DNA from: JBCBWG01 sp964579305
Lineage (GTDB): Bacteria > Pseudomonadota > Alphaproteobacteria > Rhizobiales > Hyphomicrobiaceae
Direction: 5' to 3'
NCBI GenBank assembly: GCA_964579305.1
Contig: CAZOGY010000127.1
Coordinates: 1-9,947 of the forward strand
DNA: 9,947 bases
The number at the start of each line of letters is the position of its first letter. The first letter of the stretch is position 1. Of this stretch, positions 1 through 7,092 are shown piece by piece. A program made the translations under genes and the position numbers. The notes below the pieces were generated by a model that was not told the DNA's origin, did not search any database, and worked only from the letters and a program-made list of their open reading frames with translations.

Positions 1-296
1 TTGATGCGGCGGTTGAGCTGGCACCGGATTTTGCTGAAGGCTGGAACCGGCGCGCCTACGTGAATTTCGAGCGGGGGGATCTGCGGGCCGCCGTTGGTGA
101 TTTGCGCCGCGTGCTGGCGCTCGACCCCAATCACTATAAGGCACTGAGCGGGCTCGCCACGATCCTCAAAGAGACCGGTAACGACGACGCGGCCTTGAAA
201 GCCTATGAGCGGCTTTTGGACGTGCATCCGTTTTTCAAAGGTGCGCAGAAAGCCTACGACGCGTTGAAACTCAAGGTCGAAGGCCAGCGGCTCTGA
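1..296 (+). CDS. TPR-repeat protein, C-terminal fragment
   Basis: The reading frame is open from the left edge (first full codon at base 3) to the TGA at 294-296, so this is the last 97 residues or so of a gene that starts outside the window. It contains two tetratricopeptide-like helical hairpins. The first ends in LRRVLALDPNHYKALSGLA and the second contains ETGNDDAALKAYERLLDVHP, both with the TPR pattern of small residues at helix contacts and a Pro at the end. TPR arrays are protein-protein interaction scaffolds. No catalytic domain is visible here, so the partner and location are unknown. Small exported TPR proteins with this ending are common in Rhizobiales, but that assignment is inference. 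A GTG at base 60 lies inside the first repeat and is unlikely to be the true start. The next gene is convergent. Confidence 0.85.
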   Translation, partial: DAAVELAPDFAEGWNRRAYVNFERGDLRAAVGDLRRVLALDPNHYKALSGLATILKETGNDDAALKAYERLLDVHPFFKGAQKAYDALKLKVEGQRL

Positions 297-323
297 ACGC
301 GCCATCATCGATCGATACGCGTT

Positions 324-348
324 GGTGTCAGCGGTCTACTGGGACACC
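324..348. terminator. Possible bidirectional terminator hairpin between convergent genes
   Basis: GGTGTC (324-329) and GACACC (343-348) form a 6-bp inverted repeat in the 67-base gap between the convergent TPR and DUF1036 genes. The stem can be re-registered as GGTGTCAG pairing with CTG and ACACC, with a two-base bulge. There is only a short TT after the stem and no clear T-run on either side, so terminator function rests mainly on position. Confidence 0.25.
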
Positions 349-363
349 TTAGCAGCCGTGACG

Positions 364-828
364 TCATTTGGCTTCCGGTTTGGGATCAGCGAGTTGGATC
401 GTCCAGCTTGTCGCATTGCCCGTGTCGACCAAGTAGAAGCCGGCTTGTTGGTATCCGCGAGCACGGCAATCCTTGCGGTCGCGGATCAGGAACGCCGTCT
501 CGCCGGTGCATAAGACTGTGTCACCTGACCATTCACCGCCGCGCTCGTAATCGACGGCGTAGACATAGACGAACCGGCTTGGAATGCGATCCTTGAGAAG
601 CGTTTCGCATGAGCGGGCTGAGACATTCCACCAGCCTTCCGTCGCCCAGCCCTTTTCATCCTGATAGCCGATGGCAACGCCGAGCCGCGCCGGCGTTGAA
701 TTACAGATCTTCAGGTCTGCATAGGCGGGCGCGGCAGCCATCCCCGTCGTCGCAATTGTCAACAGCGCACCGATGGAACCAGCGATCCGGCCCCGTTTGC
801 CAACTGATAACGCTTTGGTTTTCGCCAT
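364..828 (-). CDS. DUF1036 family secreted protein
   Basis: A 154-residue protein with an N-terminal Sec signal peptide: KTKALSVGKRGR basic region, hydrophobic stretch IAGSIGALLTIATTGMAAA, and probable cleavage after AYA at residue 37. The mature part has DUF1036 hallmarks: KICNST just after the cleavage site, WATEGWW near residues 61-67, SCETLL, VYVYAVDY and GGEWSG. Four cysteines (residues 42, 74, 107, 121) could form two disulfides in the periplasm. The family is common in alphaproteobacteria as small integral or periplasmic membrane-associated proteins, and its biochemical role is not established. The start is ATG at 826-828, with GGAG eight bases upstream. A GTG directly before it (829-831) would add one residue. 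The gene is divergent from the DUF1244 gene and convergent with the TPR gene, so it is probably transcribed alone. Confidence 0.9.
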   Translation of the reverse strand: MAKTKALSVGKRGRIAGSIGALLTIATTGMAAAPAYADLKICNSTPARLGVAIGYQDEKGWATEGWWNVSARSCETLLKDRIPSRFVYVYAVDYERGGEWSGDTVLCTGETAFLIRDRKDCRARGYQQAGFYLVDTGNATSWTIQLADPKPEAK

Positions 829-930
829 CACGTTTGCTCCATTCTGCGCGTTGATGCTGCGTTTTTGAGCGCTGTCTTTGGCTTGGCAAGTCGGCGCGCT
901 TGCTGCGTTGATGCGGTCGAGGATGGCGGT

Positions 931-950
931 GTCATGGCAAAGGCCATGGC
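931..950. promoter_or_regulatory. Dyad in the divergent DUF1036/DUF1244 promoter region
   Basis: The 164-base region between the two divergent genes (832-995) has no gene. It contains CATGGC (933-938), loop AAAG and GCCATG (943-948), extendable by one wobble and one G-C pair to 931-950. It sits 46 bases before the DUF1244 start, so it could be an operator or a leader hairpin. A TATGAC at 958-963 is -10-like but has no convincing -35. No regulator can be named. Confidence 0.25.
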
Positions 951-995
951 GTCACGCTATGACCTTGCTTGAGTACGTGAGACAAGGAGACTGTC

Positions 996-1346
996 ATGTC
1001 AGACGGCCAACCAGAGCAGATTTCCGGGCCCCTGCCGCTCGAAGGCGTTGACCCGCGTACGCGAACGGAAATTGAGGCGGCCGCATTCCGGCGTCTCGTG
1101 GGCCACCTGCGCCAGCGCACCGATGTCCAGAACATCGACCTGATGAACCTCTCTGGGTTCTGCCGCAACTGCCTGTCGAACTGGTATCAGGATGCTGCCG
1201 CCGACAAGGGCATTTCGCTCGACAAGGCCAAGGCGCGCGAGCTGATCTACGGCATGGACTATGACGCGTGGCGGTCAGCCCATCAAACGGAAGCCAGCGC
1301 GGCGCAAAAGGCGGCGTTTGACGCAGCGAAACCGAGCGATCACTGA
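996..1346 (+). CDS. DUF1244 family protein
   Basis: A 116-residue cytosolic protein with no signal peptide or membrane segment. It is recognised by the DUF1244 core: EIEAAAFRRLVGHLRQRTD (residues 25-43), then VQNIDLMNLSGFCRNCLS (44-61), then YGMDYDAWRSAHQ (85-97). The CRNC pair (Cys56 and Cys59) with the following NWY is the strongest signature. The family is small, mostly helical, widespread in alpha- and gammaproteobacteria, and of unknown function. The CxxC could bind metal or take part in redox chemistry, which is inference. The start is well supported: AAGGAGA at 984-990 lies five bases before the ATG. The first 20 residues are a Pro/Gly-rich leader not typical of the core, and the last 20 are an Ala/Lys-rich tail. 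The next gene is convergent at 1415. Confidence 0.93.
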   Translation: MSDGQPEQISGPLPLEGVDPRTRTEIEAAAFRRLVGHLRQRTDVQNIDLMNLSGFCRNCLSNWYQDAAADKGISLDKAKARELIYGMDYDAWRSAHQTEASAAQKAAFDAAKPSDH

Positions 1347-1414
1347 GGCGAAGGTCAATCTCTCCGCGCCGTGGCCGTGCGCTGCCCGAACCGCTGAGCG
1401 GACGCGTTGTGGAG

Positions 1415-1978
1415 TTAGCGCACGGTGTTTGACACGAAACACCCGCGCATCAGGCGGCAACGTTCCGGACCTGGTGGATGCATGAATGAGCCGCGCGCCG
1501 GGGCGATGAATTCGCAGACTTTGTCCAGGCCGTCGGTTGTGAGCCAGCCATGCCGACGTCCGCGCTGGACAGCAAAGCAGTCCGCCGTTGCCTCGTCGGG
1601 GCCGCGGAACTGGTGGCCGCACTCGTGCGCGTAAATCCACAGCTTGATCGCGGTGTCGACGCGCGCGATCAATTTGGGATTGACGATGATGAAACCCGGG
1701 AAGGCTGCGGCGTAGTCGTCCAGGCGCGGGTCAAGGACCGTCGGCCGACGTCCGCAAATCATTTGCTGGCCATCAATCACCAACTCGCCAGATGGCACGA
1801 TCGTGCCGCCCACGGCGCTGGCATACTGGTCGGCCGTCGGTGGCGCATCAAGGTCCTTAAACGTGCGCAGTTGCGTGCGCGCCTGCGTCTCAAGCGCGGC
1901 AAACGCCAACAGGCACAGCGCAATTGCGGCTACTTGCATTCTGGCCGCCACCGATCTCGTCTTGCGCGCATCGATCAT
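1415..1978 (-). CDS. Secreted cysteine-rich HExxH metallopeptidase-like protein
   Basis: A 187-residue protein from the ATG at 1976-1978, which has a GGGA Shine-Dalgarno-like element six bases upstream. The frame stays open to 2137, but the extra N-terminal residues look non-coding, and the signal peptide fits the shorter form: basic start MIDARKTRSVAAR, hydrophobic VAAIALCLLAFAAL, probable cleavage after TQA near residue 33. The core is IYAHECGHQF (residues 115-124), a zinc HExxH motif. DEATADCFA (128-136) follows, resembling the E-x-x-A-x-x-FA segment after HExxH in the ImmA/IrrE-type and other gluzincin-like proteins, and could supply the third zinc ligand. Six cysteines in the mature part (75, 120, 134, 155, 174, 180), one of them inside the motif, suggest a disulfide-stabilised periplasmic or secreted protein. 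Substrate is unknown and I recognise no named family. The gene follows the ClC gene on the same strand after about 190 bases. Confidence 0.72.
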   Translation of the reverse strand: MIDARKTRSVAARMQVAAIALCLLAFAALETQARTQLRTFKDLDAPPTADQYASAVGGTIVPSGELVIDGQQMICGRRPTVLDPRLDDYAAAFPGFIIVNPKLIARVDTAIKLWIYAHECGHQFRGPDEATADCFAVQRGRRHGWLTTDGLDKVCEFIAPARGSFMHPPGPERCRLMRGCFVSNTVR

Positions 1979-2170
1979 GTCGTGTCCCACAGCCCCGTTG
2001 TTTTGGTTCGCCGTTAGCGCACGCCATTGCGCGCGGCACTGCGCTTTGTCACCTGAACCCGCAGAATCCGTCGAAATCAAGCTGCGATGGCTGGAACGTG
2101 GTGATAGCGGTGGGCGGCTTCGATCGGCGATGACCAACCCAGCCGGGACCGGGCCAGCATGCCAACATGC

Positions 2171-3877
2171 TTATCGGTGCTCTTCCTGGTGGCTTTCAAT
2201 CAAGGCGCGATTGAACGTGGACAGCGCTTTCATGCGGTCGACATGCCCGACGACGCGCGTCTCGTCGTGACCGGAGACGACCGGTATGCGCGCGGCACCG
2301 GCCCGGTCGAAGGTGCGCAACGCGCGTTCCAGCGTGTCGCCGGGCATCAGCCAGGGCTTTGAAGGATCGTGTTGCGCGGGCGGCGCTTCGGGATCGGGCT
2401 CAAGGGGCGTCATGAACTGCGCAACGGTGATCCGGCGCATGATTTCCTTGTGCGGGCCCTCTTGCAGCGACAACCCGCGCTTTGTGAGTTGCCAGTGGAA
2501 AAAGCTTTGGCCGAGCACGGCCTGGGTCAGCCCATTGGCAATGCAGACGGTCAACAACAGCGCAATGGCCATCTCAAATCCGCCGGTGAGTTCGAACACG
2601 ATCATCGTTGTTGAGATGGGCGCCCCAAGAACGGCCGCGGCGACACCGCCCATGCCAAGCAGCGCGTAGAGGCCTTGCGATGAGGCCATATCGGGGAACA
2701 TGGAGGCAGCGATCTGGCCAAATGCGCCACCGGTCATGGCGCCAAGGTAGAGCGCTGGTGAAAAGATGCCGCCGCCGAAACGAGAGGCCATGGTGATCGC
2801 AGTTGCCGCCGTCTTGGCGATGATCAGTGCAATCATCAGCAAGATCGGGAGCTGCTGTTGCAGGGCCATGTCGGTGGCGGCGTAACCAACCCCGAGCACA
2901 TGGGGAAACACCAGGGCGATCAGACCGATCAGGAAGCCGCCCGCGGCGGGCCGCAGCCAAAGCGGCATGCGAATGCGCCAGGCAACCCGTTCCGTCGTCA
3001 TCATGGCCAATTCAAACAGAATGGCGACGACGGCGCAGGTCACGCCAAGCAGGGCGAACGCGGGCACCTCCAAGTAGGACGTGATCTGGTGCGTTGGGAT
3101 CGCAAAGGTCGGGTCGCGCCCGAGGTGCAGGTGGACGATGACCGCGCCAAGCACGCTGGAAATGACGATCGGCACGAAGGCGCGCAGCGCGTAGTGGGCC
3201 AGGATCACTTCATGCGCAAACAAGACACCAGCCAACGGCGCGTTGAACGAAGCTGAGACGGCGGCCGCCACGCCGCAGGCCAGCAATGTGCGCCGCGCGA
3301 CATGGTCGAGGCGAAATCGATCCTCAACGAAAGAGGCCAAGGTTGCGCCGAGGTGAACCACCGGTCCCTCGCGCCCGGTCGATGCGCCAAAACCTAACGA
3401 GACGACAGACACCACTGCGCTCCATAAACCGCAGCGCAGATCGATCCGGCAATTGTTCAGCGCGCGGCTTTCAATGACGTCGGCAACGCCGTGGGCGCGA
3501 TGTCCAGGGCAAAAGGTTTCCAGCAGCCAGCCGACAATCAAACCACCGATGACGGGCGCCAATAGGATCACGAACCAGGGCGTCTGGGCGACGGCATCAA
3601 GGATCGCTTCTTCGGTGGTGCCGAGCCAAAGCCACTGGATCGCGCCGAGCAGGGCGCGAAATGCAAGCGCTGCAAATCCGACGCTCACGCCGATTACGGC
3701 GGCCAGCGCCCAGATCAGGATCTGTCGATCGGCGACAAACTCACGGATATTTGTTGCGAACTGCTGGAGCGGAATGCCGATGACGTCGGCAAGCCAGGCT
3801 GACCATGCAGCGCGCCGAGCGCCGGCAGCCGGCCGTTGGGCGTTGGCCATTTGCGGTCGTTGGGTTGTCTCGCTCAT
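2171..3877 (-). CDS. ClC-family chloride channel/antiporter with short CBS-like tail
   Basis: A 568-residue inner-membrane protein with many hydrophobic segments from about residue 53 to 455. The ClC signatures are in order: AHGV (128-131) where the classic GSGIP lies; GREGP (168-172) with gating glutamate Glu170; AHEVIL (221-226), whose Glu223 aligns with the intracellular proton glutamate of E. coli ClC; GGGIFSPAL (368-376), the GxFxP motif; GAPISTTMIVFELTG (418-432); and SFF (458-460) where many homologues have the central tyrosine. Keeping both glutamates points to Cl-/H+ exchange rather than a pure channel, which is inference. Residues 480-560 resemble one incomplete CBS domain (VAQFMTPL, then AARIPVVS), shorter than the usual CBS pair. 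The start is ATG at 3875-3877 with a weak GGTGG upstream. The TTG at 3964 is less likely. The gene may be co-transcribed with the downstream metallopeptidase-like gene. Confidence 0.93.
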   Translation of the reverse strand: MSETTQRPQMANAQRPAAGARRAAWSAWLADVIGIPLQQFATNIREFVADRQILIWALAAVIGVSVGFAALAFRALLGAIQWLWLGTTEEAILDAVAQTPWFVILLAPVIGGLIVGWLLETFCPGHRAHGVADVIESRALNNCRIDLRCGLWSAVVSVVSLGFGASTGREGPVVHLGATLASFVEDRFRLDHVARRTLLACGVAAAVSASFNAPLAGVLFAHEVILAHYALRAFVPIVISSVLGAVIVHLHLGRDPTFAIPTHQITSYLEVPAFALLGVTCAVVAILFELAMMTTERVAWRIRMPLWLRPAAGGFLIGLIALVFPHVLGVGYAATDMALQQQLPILLMIALIIAKTAATAITMASRFGGGIFSPALYLGAMTGGAFGQIAASMFPDMASSQGLYALLGMGGVAAAVLGAPISTTMIVFELTGGFEMAIALLLTVCIANGLTQAVLGQSFFHWQLTKRGLSLQEGPHKEIMRRITVAQFMTPLEPDPEAPPAQHDPSKPWLMPGDTLERALRTFDRAGAARIPVVSGHDETRVVGHVDRMKALSTFNRALIESHQEEHR

Positions 3878-4263
3878 GCGTCGACCACCATCGGCGTTGA
3901 TCCCCAGCCACGATCCGCGCCACGATCTACGCAATGGGCGCTGGCGTGACGCATGTCCGGTCAAGGCCGATGCGAGGGCTTGCGCGGCGGCACTGACGGA
4001 GCCTCAGCGGCGCGCCGCGGACCCCGCTTCCAACGGTACGCTCGTGGGCTCCATAATCGCAGCAAATTGATAACAATTCCGATAGGTTTGCCAATGTCGC
4101 GCACGCGGGTCCTTTAGATGTTCGCTGGATACTGCTGGTTGGGGCCGATGTTTGCGATCAGCAGCAATCGCAAGCGGCAATTTCCGAACCAAACGCCTAA
4201 GTTATGGATTTGTCGCGGTGGGGTTTCTGGGGTACGGCTCCACCAGCGAGAGGGCTGCGTGTC
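3878..4263. promoter_or_regulatory. Divergent intergenic region between ClC and AsmA genes
   Basis: About 390 bases with no credible gene. It must hold the promoters of both flanking genes. An AT-rich island around 4050-4100 is the best promoter area. It contains AATTG-ATAA-CAATT (4065-4078), and on the minus strand TTGTTA followed 15 bases later by TATGGA, a weak -35/-10 candidate for the ClC gene. A second dyad, TTGCGAT (4152-4158) and ATCGCAA (4167-4173) with an 8-base loop, lies about 90 bases before the AsmA start and could be an operator or leader hairpin. Inverted repeats of this size are expected by chance a few times in 10 kb, so position is the main argument. Confidence 0.3.
4248..4254 (+). 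promoter_or_regulatory. Ribosome binding site supporting the GTG start of the AsmA gene
   Basis: GAGAGGG lies nine bases before GTG at 4264. The in-frame ATG at 4204 has no Shine-Dalgarno sequence and would put 20 polar residues ahead of the signal anchor, so the GTG start is preferred. Confidence 0.55.
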
Positions 4264-6992
4264 GTGAATAATGTATTGCTCATCATTGCGGCGGTGCTGA
4301 TCGCCTTGGTGTCCGCGTTGATCGCGGTGCCGCCGCTGATTGACTGGAACACCTATCGGGGTGTGTTCGAAGAGGAAGCCTCGCGGCTGCTAGGGCGCGA
4401 TGTGCGTGTGAGCGGCAATGTCTCGCTTCGGATTCTGCCACAGCCCTACTTGCGGTTTGAAAAGGTGCGCGTGGCCGAAGCAGAAGGCGTGACCGGCGAA
4501 CCGTTCCTGCGCGCTGAAAGCTTCACGATCCAGCTTTCGGTTCCGCCGCTGCTGCGCGGTGTTATCGAGGCCCGAAACATTTCGCTGGAACGCCCGCGCG
4601 TGCGTCTGCGGATCGACAAGGACGGCCGTGGCAGCTGGCAAACCTTGCGGGTCCGCCCCGGCTCGTTCGCGTTTACGCCGCGCAACGTGGCCTTGAAAGC
4701 TGTTGATATCTCATCGGGTCAGGTGACGTTTGAAGGGCCGGACGGCGGCGTCATCGGTCGCATTTCGGATGTGTCGGGGCAGCTCTCGGCAAGCGACCTG
4801 AGCGGTCCCTACAAGTTCGTTGGTGACGTGCGCTGGCGCGGCATCGCGCATGAGCTTCGCGTTGCAACGGGGACCTTTGACGACGCCATTGATGTGCCAA
4901 CGAAGGTTGTGATCCGCTCGCGCGACGGCGGCGGATCACTCACGCTGGACGCGATGGTGCGCCAGAGGCCGGGGCTATCGCCGGAGATCACAGGTGAAGT
5001 GGTTGCAAGCGGCCAACTGGGTGAGACGCCGGCAAGGGGGCAGTCGTCTGCAGCGGGTCGCCGGCCCGTCGAAGCGCGCGCACAGCTCAAACTCAATGCC
5101 GAGCGACTGGCTCTTGATGCGATTTTCGTCTCGTTTGAACAGGCAGGGCGCCCGCAGTTGCTGACCGGGCGGGCCGGTGCGGATTTCCGCAAAGACGCGA
5201 CGCTGCAGCTTGATCTGTCGTCGCGCTGGCTCGATCTCGACAAGCTCAGCGGTGGGGCGCCTGACGAGGGGCCGGTGCCCGTGGCAAGCGCGCTGGCGTT
5301 GAAACTGGCTGATCTGCAATCGGATCTGTTTGCGCGCACGCATTTAAAACTTCTGGTCGATCAGGCGACAGTGGCAGGTTCGCCGGTCAGCGCGGTGGAA
5401 ATCGATGCGCGCACGGATGGCGGCCGGCTCGACTTAACACGGATGACTGCGGAGCTGCCGGGTGGGGCGCGGATCTACGTTGATGGTGCGTTTCAGCGCG
5501 TTGTGCCGCCACAGCGGGCGGATGCTGCTGGGCAGGACGCATCCGGGTCGTCGCGGCTCGGCTTCAACGGCCATGTGATTGTCAAGGGCTCGAATGCTGC
5601 GCGCTTTGTGGCCTGGGTCGGCCGCGGTGTTGACGGGACCCAGAATGTCCAGGCCATCCCGTTTGAGTTGCGCGGTGCGGTCGTGTCGGAACCAGGACAA
5701 GTGCGTCTGTCCGATCTCGCCGTCACGATTGGCAAAGCACGGTTCTCCGGCGCCGTCGGTTATCGCACCATGGATCGCCGAAACCGGTTATCGGTTGCTC
5801 TATCAGGTGCTTCGATCGACATGCGGTCGTTGCGGCCCGACGCGCTGTCTGCTCCGTTTCTGAAGAACCTTCTGTCTCCTCGCAGCGGATCGCAACAGGG
5901 AGCAGACGCCGCGGAGAATGACGCGCTTGAGCTTGCCTTGTCGATCGATGCAGGCACCGTGCGGGATGCCGAGCGGGTTTGGCGTGACGTCAAAGTAGAC
6001 CTGACGCGGACGGTCAACGGGCTTTCGGTTCGCGAACTGGGATTTCAAACGCAGGATGGTTTGCGCCTGGCGGTGCGTGGCAGCATGGGCCGAGGCGCGT
6101 TGGCGGACGGCGCTGTGCCGCGGTCGTCTGCGGCTGAGGGACGCGCTGATCAGGCGGGTGCGGTAAAAGCCGATGGGACCGTTTCGCTTGCCGGTCCGCA
6201 AGCCCGCAACCGGCTTGCACGTTTGCTCTCTGACCTTTCAGGCACGCCCGTCGACACCGTGGTTTCCCGGTTGCCGGTGCCGGCCAATTTGGCGTTCCAG
6301 TACCGTTGGCAGCCGGGGGGAAGCGGTGTCAGCACGTTGCGGCTTGATGGCACGGTTCGTGGCGGGCGCATGGTTGTGTCGGGCCAAAGCAAAGGCCAGC
6401 TCACCGGTCTCTCGGATCAACCGTTGCGCGCGAACCTGTCGATCGACGGGCGTACGGCGGCTGAACTTTTCCAACTTGTCGGGTTGCGAGGGCGATTGGC
6501 TGGCCGTCTTGACGCGTCCGAGGCAACGCGGAAGCCAGCGCGCCTGACCATGACCATTGATGGGGTGCCGTCACAGGCTTTGATGACGGATGCGGCTGTG
6601 CGGGACGGCGCTGACCAGTACGCGTTCCGTGGCAAGATGAAGCTTGTCGACGGCGCGCCGGCCGGCATCGACGGCGAACTGCGATTGGCGGCGCAGAACG
6701 TGCGGGCGTTGTCCGGGCTTGCGGGCCTGGAATTGGCCCGTGTTCTGCCGGAGGCCGGTTTTGCAATGACGGCCGCATTGAGTGGCGAGGCTGCGCGACT
6801 GACACTCGACGTGACCGAGGCGAAACTGGGCAACGGTGCATTTGCAGGCCGCCTCGTACGATCGGCTGCGCAAACCGGTTCGGCCAGCCCGCGGTTCTCG
6901 GGGGCGTTGCGCGTCTCCGATTTATCACTGGTTGCGCTCATGCAGGCATTGACGGATGCACCTGGGCGCACCGCAGAAGCGGTTCCGGACGC
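4264..6992 (+). CDS. AsmA family protein, N-terminal part (interrupted by assembly gap)
   Basis: The first 909 complete codons of a large envelope protein. A signal anchor (VLLIIAAVLIALVSALIAV, residues 4-22) is followed by AsmA N-terminal features: DWNTYR (27-32), ASRLLGRDVRVSG (39-51), ILPQPYLRFEKVRV (57-70), then LLRGVIEARNISLERPRVRL. Long beta-rich segments of the AsmA type follow. AsmA-like proteins are anchored in the inner membrane with a large periplasmic beta-groove domain. They are related to bridge-like lipid transfer proteins and linked to outer-membrane assembly and phospholipid transport, so that role is inferred from family. Start: GTG 4264 with a good Shine-Dalgarno, or alternatively ATG 4204 without one. 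The frame runs into the N block in the middle of a GCN alanine codon. Reading on in this frame past the gap gives a nonsense tail ending at 7209, which is not part of the protein. Confidence 0.92.
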
Positions 6993-7092
6993 NNNNNNNN
7001 NNNNNNNNNNNNNNNNNNNNNNNNNNNNNNNNNNNNNNNNNNNNNNNNNNNNNNNNNNNNNNNNNNNNNNNNNNNNNNNNNNNNNNNNNNNN
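6993..7092. other. Assembly gap (100 Ns) inside the AsmA gene
   Basis: Exactly 100 undetermined bases. The base before the gap is codon position 2 and the base after it is codon position 3, so an intact gene needs a true gap length that is a multiple of three. 100 is not, so the block is probably a fixed-length placeholder for a scaffold join. The flanks (TAEAVPDA before, GGQAAPAAGAQ after) look like an Ala/Pro/Gly-rich linker, so little folded sequence need be missing. Confidence 0.97.

Noticed and set aside
1979..2137. N-terminal extension of the metallopeptidase-like gene
   Set aside because: The signal peptide and ribosome site fit the ATG at 1978. The extension is Ser/Arg/Gln-rich and would place the signal peptide internally.
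3453..4070. Plus-strand open frame of 205 codons over the 5' end of the ClC gene
   Set aside because: It is antisense to a well-supported transporter and has no domain or ribosome site.
4065..4078. Resemblance to the lac operator (AATTG...ATAACAATT)
   Set aside because: It is much shorter than the 21-base operator, lacks its centre, and no LacI-type regulator or sugar gene is nearby.
4809..5339. Minus-strand open frame of 176 codons inside the AsmA gene
   Set aside because: Its composition is an antisense shadow, and the AsmA frame is continuous and conserved here.
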